DNA of 64,000 nucleotides, from positions 6,863,647 through 6,927,646 of the forward strand of contig NC_037673.1 in assembly GCF_003255815.1 (NCBI RefSeq), read 5' to 3'. Each line of letters opens with the position of its first letter. Within the stretch, counting starts at the first letter, position 1. The notes under the pieces are model-generated. The model saw nothing but the letters and a program-made list of their open reading frames with translations. It did not search any database and was not told the origin of the DNA. The position numbers and the translations under genes are program-made. Shown here piece after piece: positions 12,152 through 24,885 of the stretch. Source of the DNA: Theropithecus gelada (lineage: Eukaryota > Chordata > Mammalia > Primates > Cercopithecidae).

Positions 12152-12540
12152 ACATCATAAGCATCACCATCACCATCAACATGATCGTCATCATCACCAT
12201 CACCATCATCATCTTCTTCATCATCACCATCACCATCATCATCATCTTCATCATCACCATCAACATCATTATCATCCTATCATCATAACCATCATCATCA
12301 CCATCATGATCATATAATCATCACCATCACCATCATCAACACCATACTTACCACCATCATCACCATCACCATCATCATCTTTGTCATCACCATCATCATT
12401 ATCATCATAACCATCATCATCACCATTATGATCATATCATGACCAACACCACCATCATCACCATCACATCACCTTCATCGTCACCGTTATCATCATCATC
12501 ATCATCATCATCATTATCACCATTATTATTGTTATTATCA
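12152..12540. repeat. (ATC/CAT)n complex trinucleotide tract
   Basis: Nearly 400 bp of CAT/CAC/ATC trinucleotides with interruptions. Read on the minus strand it gives Asp/Asn-rich or Met-rich frames of 60-odd codons, which are artefacts of the repeat. Confidence 0.95.
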
Positions 12541-13584
12541 TGTATCTTTTTCTCTTTCTGGGCCTTAATTCTGGAGGGGTGGGTGGCCATAGGAAATGAT
12601 GAGGGGTGAAATTGATGCATGGGATGTTGCTGGCAGTGGTCACCATAATTTGAATAAGTATTTACTATCTCCTAAGCCTCCAAGATGATACGTCCCCACT
12701 TCTGGATGTATTATTTCTTGTTGATTAGATAATCTCAGGTGTTGTGATATTGTTTTTTCAACTACCCAGCTCTTGAACATACCTATAAAGTCTACTGGTG
12801 TACTGTTTTAAATCTGATCATTTTTGTTCAGAAACAAGAGTTTATCTAAAACTCCTGTGGAAGAAAAGGATCTTTCTGCATTTAGGCACTTAAATATTAT
12901 GTCTTCGAAAAAAATCCCTACAAAAGAATGTAATGATAGCACAGTGGTAAACTTTTCAAGCTCTAATGCCTAGAAGAAAAGACCAAAGCAATGTTCGTAC
13001 ACATGGATGCCCTGAGTCTGCAAAAGGCCCTAGGTAACTGCCAGAGATGAATAGCAGAAATTCCAGGAGTGCAAGAATCATGTTCACCGCTGTGTCTCAT
13101 ACATTTTGTACAATAGGTCTCAGGTGGATGCATGTGGCATTGTGATATAATAAGACTGACAAACTAAAAACACTGAGACAGTTTACTGCAAAGATAAATC
13201 TTTCCTCCAGCAACTTGGAATCCATTACTCTCCAGCGGGTTGGCCCCTAAGTTCTTCTGCCCGTGGATTCTCACCCAGGCTTCTTCCCTGGCCTCTCATC
13301 TAACATTCCAGTTATAAACTGCCCTGAGCACAAGGCTCTTCTTCATCACCTCTGTACCTTGGTTGCTTCCTTGGTCTGAACTCTGTTTCTCCTCCTTCCT
13401 CACCATTTTTGTTGCTCCTTCCACAGCCTCAGAGACCAAGTCAGGCTGCAGCTCCTCTGGGTGCCTCCCATGTGCCTGCCCACCAAGGCAGAGACCCCCT
13501 TCCACATGCTCCTACAGCCCTTCCTCTCCCCTGGCTCCTGAAATCCTCTCGCTGAGTTGTCTGTGACCTCAACTGAGCAAAGGA
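12541..13584. other. Unassigned sequence
   Basis: No gene recognised. Pyrimidine-rich text at about 13250-13560 could be the upstream part of the L2 remnant that follows, but I cannot align it securely. Confidence 0.4.
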
Positions 13585-13690
13585 CTCCTCATGGCCAGGG
13601 GCTGTGTTTCCCCATGAAGCCCCAGCACTTGCCAGAACCTCTGACACATGAGGAGGACTCGGTGAGCTGTGGACAAATGCATGAACAGAA
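13585..13690 (+). mobile_element. L2 3' end fragment, plus strand
   Basis: 'ggccaggggctgtgtttcc', 'agccccagcacttgccag', 'ctctgacacatgaggagg' and 'acaaatgcatgaacag' follow the L2 3' terminal consensus in order. Old and diverged. Confidence 0.6.
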
Positions 13691-13893
13691 AGACATCCTT
13701 GGAATTCAATGATTGTGTGCATTCCTTGTTATGATGGTTGTGTGGAGGAAGTGGGGAGTAAAGCACAGTTCAGCTTTAGTTGGATGAGTATCACTAGCAT
13801 CATTCATCCTACAATACATTTACCCTTTTCAAGGGAGTCACTCTGCTCATTCCCCTCAGGAGAGAGAAATCAACTGAAAGTGGGTGCTCCTAG

Positions 13894-13969
13894 GATCCAA
13901 GTACAGCAGAGTTCCCCTTGATCAGTCATGTGATCCAAGTACAGCAGAGTTCCCCTTGATCAGTCATGT
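13894..13969 (+). repeat. Exact 38-bp tandem duplication
   Basis: The 38-bp unit beginning 'gatccaagtacagcag' occurs at 13894-13931 and again at 13932-13969 with no difference between copies. Confidence 0.98.
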
Positions 13970-15194
13970 GGGCAATAATTGTGGCTGGAACAGTGATGCA
14001 TGAGCACAGAAAGGGATTCAGAGGTCGTGAGAACAAAAACAACCCAGAAGGCACTTTGCTTCTGTGAACACATCCCAGGTTCTTCTATTTTACAGCCACA
14101 CACACCGCTAAGACCAGGTGTCATTGCTCCCGCTAATTATAGAATTTTGGTATAAATAACACTCAGCTGGCAGTCCAATCTGAGTTGTCATGCTGGAATT
14201 TTTAACCTGAAAGTAGGAGTCTTGCACAAAACTAACTTTAAAACTATTTGAGTGGAAATGCAAAAATCAAAGGGGTAAATTCACATTGAAATATTGACAA
14301 GCAGTTTTCCGGTCCACTATCTAATTTTCTTAGGAAAAGGACGGAGGGTGTTCCAGGCTATCATTCTGTCATTTTACTTGTAGGTGTTCCAGTGTGGGGA
14401 CACGATACTGTCTCATTGTGAAAGATGACAGCTGGCTAGCTCCCTTCTAATGTCCACTCCATTGTAACTGAGCATCCAAGGACACACAAGTCTGGAGTTG
14501 CAAAAGGACCAGCTCCAGGAAAGAGAAAACCCAGTCTTCTTGAGGTTGACTTCCCTTATGGGGTATGAACTGGCCACATCCTTCATATAGAAAACTGGAT
14601 AATTTAATAAGGAATGATCTAACTCAAATTCTAGTTCTATCTGTTTATTTGCCTAGTAATAACAGCATAACAACTGAAATTGGACGCCAGCTGAGTGTTT
14701 GCCTGGGGCCAGAGATTTCCCTGTGCGTGTACCGGTGTTCCCTTACACCAAGTAGAGACTGATAAAAAGAAAAAAATTAATAATTTTGAAAATCTGAATG
14801 TTATACTCTCAAAAATTAATATAGCATGCCAAATGAAAGCCTTGAAGCCACCCCTCGAACTGGCTAAGTAGTTTTCTAAAAGGTCATACCCCATTCACCT
14901 TAACTTCTCTTCAATGTACTCTCCAAGCTGCTGCAAATTGATCTTTGTATTTTTCTTTCTAAAGTGTGAAACATTTCAAGTATAGAGCATAATAATCACC
15001 TATAAACTCAAGTGCTCAGATTTAATAAGTCTTAAAATTTAGAAAATTACTGTTAGATTCCTGAGTTTTCTTAAAAGAAGTAAAGGGTTAAAAAGCCCAT
15101 TAAAATCTAATCCCCTTCCTTCCCATAGGTAGTTAATTGCTCTTCTGAGGTTGAGAGACACCATTTCCATGCATGTTTGTATGAGTTATATATA
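13970..15194. other. Unassigned sequence
   Basis: No gene recognised. Text near 14950-15050 resembles old L1 or similar repeat sequence but is too diverged to name. Confidence 0.4.
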
Positions 15195-15752
<558 letters not shown>

Positions 15753-15976
15753 TATTTGATTATATCTATAACATGTACATGTGATTTTATATATATATAT
15801 ATAATGCATAGAATGCATACTTCTGATGTTCAGTTTTTACATAGCATTTTTTGAGATTTATTAATAATATATATGTATGCATATATACATCTATGTGTGT
15901 ACATGTAGTTTTTTTCTTGTGCAACAAGGTTTGATGGATATCACAGGTGGATTTGATGGGTATTTTCACTAAGTAT

Positions 15977-16331
15977 TGTGGTTAATTTTAAGTGTCAATT
16001 TGAAGGGTTCTTGGATGAGATTAACATTTAAATTGGTCAACTTTAGTAAAGGAGATTGCCCTTAATAATGTAGTTGGGCCTCATCCAATCAGTTAAAGGC
16101 CTGAATAAAACCAAAAACCAGCTTCCTCTAGCAAAAGGAAATTCTCCAGCAGATGAACTCCAGACTGGAACTGTGCTATCCTCTCTCCCGGATCTCCAGC
16201 CTGCCAGCTCACACGTCAGATTTGGACGTGCCAGCCTCAATAATTGCACGAGCCAATTCCTTGTAAAAAATCCACTTCTCCATCTACACATCCTTTTGGC
16301 TCTCTTTCTCTGGGGAATCCTGACTAATACA
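15977..16331 (+). mobile_element. MLT2-type ERVL LTR, plus strand
   Basis: Starts 'tgtggttaattttaagtgtc', contains 'gggcctcatccaatcag' and 'gagccaattccttgtaa', and ends 'ctgactaataca', the typical start, middle and end of MLT2 LTRs. About 355 bp, no internal provirus nearby. Frames of about 105 codons on both strands are incidental. Confidence 0.85.
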
Positions 16332-16439
16332 TCAGGTACAGACAAGCTTCTCCCCAGCATGGTTGGCCTAATTCACACTCACCTCGGCAAGGCATAGATT
16401 TCCTATCTCTCACATCCTTGTGGGGTGTGCAAGTCAAGT

Positions 16440-16858
16440 TGGTTTTTGTCAATCTGATGCGTGTGAAACAGAACTATCATTTTAAATAGCAGACCCTTGG
16501 TTCATAATAAGCATCTTTCCTCCTTTTTGGTCATTCAGTACCTTTTTCTGTATTTAATTTGTTCACAATTATTTTTGGTCCCCAAATACACTATTTGCAT
16601 TTTTGTATATATCTAAGCAGGAGTGATTGAACAGGTTAGACAATCTTTTTCTTTAAAGTTAAATGTGCAAACGGTGTTTTCTCTTGGTCTGTGGAATGTC
16701 CCTTCACCTGCATGTCCAGTGTTATTTGTAATATCTAGTTTTAATTTTAATATGGTCAAATGTATCCGTCTTTTTCATGACAGTGATTTTTGTGTCTTGT
16801 TGAAATAATTTTCCCATTAAGATACACCATACTGACATTTTACGCTATGATTTTAAAT
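16440..16858 (-). mobile_element. L1M ORF2-region remnant, minus strand (part 1)
   Basis: 'ttttaattttaatatggtcaaatgtatccgtc' in pieces and 'cagtgatttttgtgtcttgttgaaataattttccc' match reverse-strand L1 ORF2. The continuation of the same L1 order appears to resume at about 20025, so the intervening 3.1 kb may be a later insertion. Confidence 0.6.
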
Positions 16859-17340
16859 ACTTTTTTTTTTCTGTGTGACTACACCTGATAATTTATGAAA
16901 TCTGCAAATAATAGAATCCAAAGTAGTAAAGAAAATGAATAAACTACAGCTACCCTTATCAACAGAAATGACATTATAGACTTTGAATTTACAGACTTTG
17001 GATTTCACCAGAGTTTAAAATTTATGTCCCTTTTCTGTTCCAGAATCCGATGCAGGATCCCACATTGCATCTGGTTGTCATATCTCCTTCTGTGTTTTAC
17101 AGGTTCTCAGTCTTTCTTTGCCTTTCATGAAGTTGACACCCTTGAAGAGCATTGGTTAGTTTTATTTTTGGAGAATTTCCCTCAGTTTGGGTTTCTTTGT
17201 TCAGAATTGCTAATCTATAGCTTGTGAGAAACTGAAGTACTAATAGGAGTAAAGTATTTAATTTTCTCTTTTTTTCCTAGATTCTTAAGGTGGAAGCTTA
17301 GATTATGGATTTGAGCCCTTTCTTCTTTTCTAAAATGAGC
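16859..17340. mobile_element. Possible 3' region of a nested old L1/HAL1
   Basis: It begins with a 10-base poly-T run (about 16861-16870), which on the minus strand would be a poly-A tail. Text such as 'ccagaatccgatgcaggatcccaca' (in pieces) recalls old L1 3' sequence, but orientation is not secure. Confidence 0.35.
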
Positions 17341-19980
17341 ATTTTTTTTTTTACATAAATATCCCTCCAAGCACCGCTTTCATTGGCTCCCACAAATTTC
17401 GATGTGTGGTATCTTCATAATTTTCATTCAGTTCAAAACATTTTTAAATTGCCTATATAGTCCCTCTTTGATCTACAGGTTATTATATTATATACTGTTT
17501 AACTTCCAAAGATTTGTAGGTTTTTCCACATATCTTTCTGTTATTAATTTCTAGTTTTAATTCTAGACTTGAGCAAATATGTTGTATGCTTTTTATTCTT
17601 TTAACTTTGTTGACTTTTGTTTATGGCCCAGAGTATGATTAATCTTGATAAATATTCCATATGCAGTTTTTAAAATGTATATACTTCTGTTTTCAAATGA
17701 AGTGCCAGTTTATCAAGTTGTCCTTCAGTGATTCCATGTCCTAACTTATTCTATTAATCATAGAGAGACAAGTATTGAAGACTCCAATTCTAATTGTTGA
17801 TTTGTTTTCCTTTCAGTGATATCAGTTTTTGTTTCATCTATTTTGAAGTTCTTGTGTTACGGGGTACACATTTATTATCATTCTGCCTTCTTAGAAGATT
17901 AAATCCTTTATTATTGTGTAATGTCTCTTTTTATCCCTGACAATACTTCTGTTCTGAAGAGAACTTTGTGTGAAATCAATATAGCTGCTCCAACTTTCTT
18001 TTGATTGGTGTTTGTGTGGTGTATTTTTTCCCATATTTAAATTTTCACTTACCCATGTCTTTATACTTAGAGTGAGTTTCTTGTATAGCACATAATTGGG
18101 TCTTGTTTTTGTTCTATCTAACAGTATTTTTACTTAGCTTGTTAAGACAATGTACATTTAATGTAATTACTGATATTTTCATTAAAAGACACTATATTGT
18201 TAGCTGTTTTCTATTTGTTCCTTCTCCTACTTCCTTTATCTTTTCCTGCCCTCTCTTGAGTTTTTTGAGCAATTTTTATGATTCAATTTTTATTTATATT
18301 ATTAATTTATTATTTATAACTCTTTTCACATTTTTGATAGTTAGCTTAGGGTTTAAAATGTAGATCCTTACATAATAAGAGTCTATATTCAATTAATATT
18401 ACGTGTCTTTATGTGAAGTATAAAAATCATAAAAGTGTATATTCCAAACCTTCCCTCTTACCATTTGTGATATTGTTGCCTGACAGTTCACTCTTACATA
18501 TACTGTGAACACATCACACAGTGCTACAATTTTTGATTTACGCAGTTATCATTCAGAGTAATTCAAAGGAAAAAGAAAATTAAAAAACGTGAATTTCATA
18601 ACACATTGATTACATTTTCCACATTCTTTTACTTTGTATATTCAAGTTTTCACCCAGTACTGTATTTCTTCTGCCTTGCAGAGCTGATGTTGCCACTTCT
18701 TGTAAAGTGGGTCTGCTGGCAATGAATTCTCTTGGGCTTTTGTCTAAAAGTATTTATCTTACATTTTTGAGGGATATTTTCACAGAGCATTAAATTCTGT
18801 ATTGACAAACCTTATTTTCTTTCAGCACTTTGAAGTCATCAATGCATTGTTTTTCTTTTTACTTTCAGGGTTTCTGACAAGAATCCTGCTGACATTCTTA
18901 TCTTTGTTCCTTTATATGTCCTTTTTCATGTCTTTCTCTTTATCTTTTGTCTACAACAATTTGAAAATGTGTCGAGACGTTTTGTGTTTGTTTTATATTT
19001 TAGTATATATTCTGCAGAAGGGTTCTGAGCTTCATGGGTCTGTGGTTTGATGTCTGAAAATCACTTAGGAAAACTGTCAGATATTGTTTCCTAAAATATT
19101 TCCTACACACTATTTTCTCTTTTCCTTCTGAGTTTCCAGTGATGCACATAACCAACGATTTGATATTTTTTATAGCTTTTGGATGCCCCATTCTTTTTAC
19201 TTTTCAGTCTTTTTCTCTGAGTTTCCATTGAGTAATTTTATTGACATATTGTCAGGTACACTGATCCACCTCTTAGCTGTGTTACGGGTCCATCAAAAGC
19301 ATTCTGCATCTCTGTTACAGCTTTTTCCATTTGTCACATTTCTATCTGATTATTTCTTACAGTTTCCACCTCTTTGCTAATATTATTCATCTGATCTTTC
19401 ATGGTATATACTTTTTATATTGGAAAATTCAACATATTCATAATAGTTAGGTAAAATTTTTGGTCAGTTACTATCTGTGTCATATCTGAGTCTGGTTTTG
19501 TTTACTGTTGAGTATCTTGGGACATTTATAGCTTTTTTTTTTCTGCTTGAAAGACATCTAGAATACTTCAACACTGAGTAAATAGATCTATGTACACCTT
19601 TCCTTTTGCTCATTCATTCCTGTGGTGGGTTTTGTTAATCTAGTCAAAAGATGAGGATAATTCAGGAGGATGCAATTCCCCACCCCCACCCCAATTATCT
19701 GCATCCCTCAGGAGCAGTGCAGGCTCTCACCAGCCTGCATTTGGCCTTCGCCAGGATTCACTGACTATTTCTACAGAATTCTACTTACTGGGTCCAGATG
19801 CATCTGAGCCAGGGAAGCAGGTGCTGGAGTCTCACTCTTTCTATGGATGCTGGTTCCTCCCTAGAGTTTCAGCTCTTTAGTTGCTCTGTGACCTCAGCTC
19901 TCTGATGGGTGCAACTCAATCATCAGGAACTTGCAATGTGTCCAGTTTTGTTCTTGCTGTAACAGTGTGAGCAGTCTTTC
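17341..19980 (-). mobile_element. HAL1/L1M-type LINE, minus strand
   Basis: Reverse-strand matches to old L1/HAL1 follow in order: 'tcttgtatagcacataattgggtc', 'gtgggtctgctggcaatgaattc', 'tctttcagcactttgaagtc', 'aatcctgctgacattctt' and 'cttatctttgttcctttatatg' (all partial). The 18.6-19.3 kb part corresponds to the ORF1-coding region, so on the minus strand 5' is at the right. No intact frame remains. Confidence 0.65.
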
Positions 19981-20024
19981 TTCCAACTCTTTACATCCCT
20001 GAGTAGAAAACAGAACTCTCAAAT

Positions 20025-20145
20025 TTTTAGCATTCCATGTTTACAATTAGATCTTTAATCATCCGGAATTTTGTTGATATTGTGTGAATTAGATATCTGA
20101 TGTTATTTTTTTCCTTATGGCTAACTTTCTTTTCTTATCAAACAT
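20025..20145 (-). mobile_element. L1M ORF2-region remnant, minus strand (part 2)
   Basis: 'ttacaattagatctttaatcatc' and 'cttatggctaactttc' follow, in L1 reverse-strand order, what ends near 16858. This supports one L1M split by the HAL1-like block. Confidence 0.5.
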
Positions 20146-22479
20146 TTTTTTCTTTTTTACCGTGTTTTAAAAAATAGCCTATATAACTTACATTTGTATT
20201 TTACATAATTTAAAGTCTATGTATTCTGAAGTTTTTGAACTCAGTATTTTAGGATTTTAAGTTTCTCTGGTATTAGGACTCTTAGTTGTACTTTCTGTAA
20301 GACTTTCATATAGGATTTTTCCACATGTGTTTTATAATTTTCAAGTCATGCTTGTTTTGTATGTGTCAGTCCCACAAAGCCTCAATGGATAAAATATTCC
20401 TCCATTTAATTTTGGCTTTTGGCTTAATTATTTGAGATGACTCAGCATCATCAGTGGCCTAGGACCACTTTTTATATTAATCCTTCTAATTAAATTGTCC
20501 CATGCCACCTGTGCAGCATAAACGTGAACTTTTTACTCAGGTGAGACTGTGGTCTGGAATTTTAATTTCTCCTTGAAGATATTTCTCAGAGGCAAGGCAG
20601 ACGCAAGTTGTTCCCCGTTCTAGGAGGAGGCAGAACCTGTCCATCTCTCTTTCTCTGGCTTTGCAACCCTCTAAGAGTTGCAGTTTTATACACGGGCTTC
20701 GATCCTGCAAGCTCATCCACTACGCAAGCAACAGACCCTTACAGTGGCTGCTGCCTCTCAGGACGGTGCCTCTGGCTCTCAGCCCCACTTGCTTCTGGGC
20801 CTGGCTGTCTATAAATCTTTCTTGGAAATTTAACCTCACTTAAAGACAGAAAAGCACACACTCATTTCAATAATTTTTTTAAATGGACATCTTGAAGATA
20901 TTTGTCACAGATGGGGTGAAGCTGGGGACGCTCCATGAGTGACACTGTCCAGCAAGCCTTGTCCTGGCTCTGCCCTGGGCTGCTTCCTCTACCCTCGTCT
21001 GTCCTGTCTGTCTTCCGCCGTGGGTACTGCTGACACCTGAGAACTTGCTGGACCTGTGCACCATGTGCCACAGCTTCAGAAACTCTGCTCCCCTCCTGCT
21101 TCAGCCTGGGTGGGTGTAAAAGTTTATCACCCTCATCTGAAGTGTTATGTTCAGGTGACATAAAAGTGCGTCTTTGTAACCCTAGAACTAGTCGCCTCAT
21201 GCTGTCTCAAAATTCCATCAGATGGTCAAAGCCCAGCAGGGATGATTCTGAAATGTTGAGTTCTTACATTCCTTCAACTGAGTAGCACTTGCCCATTTGG
21301 CCCCCAAACATCTACTTTTGTGATGTTTCAAATAAAAATGTTACATTTCAATCTCTTGAATAACTATTCATCTCCTGGCCTCTTAAAGATGGAATCTGAA
21401 ACAATTGCACACCTGATGAAGAAGTTTCGCTGCCATTCTCTTTGAGGTTCTCTACTCAGCTTCTTAGGATCTAGAAATCTTCCCTAAGAAATTTCTGACC
21501 TAGCCAGATTTTGGATGTGACGTCCCCTCATTCTGCCTGCCTTGTTCATATCCCACCCCTACTGATGCTCCATCAGCCAAGACCTTGCTTAGGCGTCTCA
21601 ATCTCCAGACACTGGATACCTGCCCTTCTGGGTGCATGCCACCCTGATTGTCTCCTGATGCTCAGAAGCCTGGCCATAACTTTGTATCCTGCCTAGGGAA
21701 GCTCCCCAGACATCCCAGAGATGGCCCCTCGCCCACTAGGAAATCCACTTCTGCTCAGTCTCATGCTCGCTGGCCCTGGTCTTTTGCAGAGCCAGGGACC
21801 TGGATGACAGAGATCATGTTGGTCCAAGTCTGTATGTCCCTGCTGAGACCTACTCAAGGTCCTGCCTGCTCAGCCAACACCATCCAGAGACAATGTTCGG
21901 ATTCTTTCTCTAGGGTGCAGGAATGGCTCATAACCAGGACAATGATGTAGCTTTGTGCATGAGGTATTTTGGCTTAGGTTTGAAATAGTTTCGAGTTGCC
22001 AGCACCTCTGTAGCTTTCATGTTCTTCCTGTGCAAAGAGCAGCAGTGTCAGGAAGAGGTTGTGATGTTGTAGCCTGCAGCTCTGTATGTCCAGCATGTCC
22101 CCACATGATGCAGAGATGTGACGGCTATTGTCCTGGTGACCTTTGGGGAGTGTTGCTTCTCAATTCGGCCCCATATGAATGCAAAGAAATCTCTACTATG
22201 TGGTAATGAGTGCAGTGCTGTGGCTTTCATCCACCTAATCTATAAATAAGGAAGCCAGACAGAAAAATCAGACAGATACATCTGTCTGTGAAGGGATTAA
22301 AACAATTTCCTTATGTAAGCCAAGGTTTAAGGAATACAGGCTGAAAATGGCAATGACTTAGAAATAAGCTGACACTTGAAAAAAGGTAAGGAAAAGAGGT
22401 TTGAGTTTGAAAGATGATTAGTAAGAATCCTTATGAGTTAATACCTCTTAGTCTCTTTTTAACTGTGTTTTTAATGCAC
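20146..22479. other. Unassigned 2.3-kb stretch
   Basis: No gene recognised. The most GC-rich part is about 20600-22200. Frames up to 112 codons (minus strand, 20862-21200) have no recognisable domain. No CpG island and no splice-framed exon that I can support. Confidence 0.4.
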
Positions 22480-22612
22480 TTCATAAGAGTATCTCATGTT
22501 CCCTTTTGACCAGAAAACAGAAGCCAAGAGAGGTTTAGGGCTGCATGAGGTCTTACTGTGAGTTACTGAGTGGGATGAAAGCCCAGATCTCCTGTCTAGT
22601 CTGAGTTTCTAT
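22480..22612 (+). mobile_element. MIR element, plus strand
   Basis: 'agaaaacagaagccaagagaggttt', 'gagttactgagtggga' and 'agcccagatctcctgtctag' follow the MIR core and 3' region in order. Diverged. Confidence 0.7.
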
Positions 22613-22857
22613 ATATTTTTCAATAATGACTGCCCTCCATTCTCCAGGTCCTGCAAACCTCACATAGGTGGGGTGTAGCTAAGCCAGGATACAGGGAGGG
22701 GAATAAAGGGGCTCCCAGAAAGCTCTGCCCTGGGCAGGGGGCTGCCTGGGAACTTCCATAAGTCTCACTTTGAGGGGGGAAGAGATTACAGAGCAGGACT
22801 TGTGAGGAGTGTGTGTGCAGGGTGTATTCAAGATCACACTTTTGATTAGTGCTCTAA

Positions 22858-23315
<458 letters not shown>

Positions 23316-23582
23316 TCCACTTCTTAAATAAAGGAATTTTTTTTGCTACATATTGTTTAAAGCATTTTTAAGAATGCCTTCATCTATCTTATACATTTTA
23401 CTTTTAATAGTGATTCTTAAAAGCACAATAATCATGCCACTTTCACATCATTTGAAGCCTAAGTCTGGGTAAAATCACGTAAGAGTTCATGGGCCAGACC
23501 CCAGAGAATTTAGGGCCACAGAGGTCTACTGGAAAGTAAGAAAAACATAAGGAAGCAAAACCACTTGGATAGTCTATAAGAA

Positions 23583-23842
23583 TATTTATTTATTTATTTA
23601 TTTATTTATTTTTTCGAGACGGAGTCTCGCTCTGTCGCCCAGGCTGGAGTGCAGTGGCCGGATCTCAGCTCACTGCAAGCTCCACCTCCCGAGTTCCTGC
23701 CATTCTCCTGCCTCAGCCTCCTGAGTAGCTGGGACTACAGGCGCCCGCCACCGCGCCCGGCTAGTTTTTTGTATTTTTTAGTAGAGACGGGGTTTCACCG
23801 TGTTAGCCAGGATGGATCACGAAGTCAGAAGATCGAGACCAT
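23583..23842 (-). mobile_element. 5'-truncated young AluY with inverted 5' end
   Basis: The tail is (TTTA)n at 23583-23611. The body is a minus-strand AluY up to 'gttagccaggatgg', with the monkey-type variant 'gtggccggatctcag'. At 23813-23842 it switches to the plus-strand Alu segment 'ggatcacgaagtcagaag...gagaccat', which is the reverse complement of exactly what should follow. About 30 nt at the 5' end are therefore inverted in place. The flanks 'aatatttattt' and 'catatttcttt' may be the target duplication. Confidence 0.9.
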
Positions 23843-24179
23843 ATTTCTTTATTTTTATGTCAAAACTCTATGTTACCAGAAGAGGTATTTTTGAGACAAT
23901 CCCACATAGTAAAATGGTAACATTGAGCTGAAATATTTTCACGAGAAATATGTACTTCACAATGTTGTGTCAGTTTTGTTTTTAAAGTGTCTGAGTAACA
24001 AAGGAAACTTAGTTTCCCTTCATAAAAATTTAAAACATAAATTTTTTAAAAAACAGCCTGAGCAGTATCAAAACATTGTGAAAATATCTGGGAAAATATG
24101 ATAAAAAATTAACATGCTAAATATTTACAGATTATAATTAAAAACTCATTCAGGACCCATTTTAAGAGGCACAGGAAAG
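23843..24179. other. Unassigned AT-rich sequence
   Basis: No gene recognised; possibly upstream L1M sequence continuing into the next feature. Confidence 0.4.
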
Positions 24180-24885
24180 CAAAGAATATAAAAAGACAAC
24201 ACAAAAATAAAAATGTAATTATAAAAAGAGGTGAAAAATATGCACACTACTGAACAGAGATACGCAGTTCAAAATAATAACGAGGTAAGATTAGACAGCA
24301 TTTAACATACTTCAGTACTAATGGTGCTTTATGCTGGCAGAGCTATGGAGAGATGGAAACACTTTGGTAGCAGGAATCGGTACTTTTTGGAAATTTACTT
24401 GGAAATATGTAGCTAGAACCTCTAGAATTGTTTTTGTTTGAACAGTAATTTCAATTTCTGAAGACATAACATGTAAGATGGTTGAGGAAACATGTAAGGA
24501 AATACTTCAATGTCTTGACAAAGGTGGTCCTAACAGTGTTCTAGATAAAGTTAAATATTGTAAATAACCTACTGAGGTTCAACAATGGAAGAGAGCATAG
24601 GATAAAACGTGAGACTTCGAGGAACGTTCGTAAATGCTGAAGAATATCAGCAGCGGTGCTGCTACAGGGCGAAAAGGTAACAATGAAGATACAAAATGTT
24701 ATATGCACCCACTTTTTTAAAAGTTCTCTAAAAATATTGGTTAGAAAAGCACCAAAATGTTAGCAGCAATTGCTTCCAGGTGATGAAATTATAAGTACTT
24801 TTCATTGTACCCTTATGTTTTGTGTATATTCAAAAGGTTTCGACGTAAGCATGCTTCGCTGTCGTATCATAAAAAAAGAAAACTA
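24180..24885 (+). mobile_element. L1M (L1MC/L1ME-like) 3' end, plus strand
   Basis: Ordered matches to an old L1 3' end: 'gtaaataacctactgaggttcaacaatgg' (in part), 'agcaccaaaatgttagcagc', 'gatgaaattataagtactttt', then an A-rich end 'cataaaaaaagaaaac'. No frame survives. Confidence 0.65.

Noticed and set aside
12432..12646. Minus-strand frames with runs of Asp or Met
   Set aside because: Produced by the (ATC)n tract in different phases.
20690..20760. 'ggcttcgatcctgcaagc' region as a possible tRNA-derived sequence
   Set aside because: Only a short B-box-like stretch; no A box at proper spacing and no cloverleaf could be drawn.
20862..21200. 112-codon minus-strand frame in GC-richer unique sequence
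   Set aside because: No recognisable domain, no second exon or splice context I can support, and length is within chance for the local composition.
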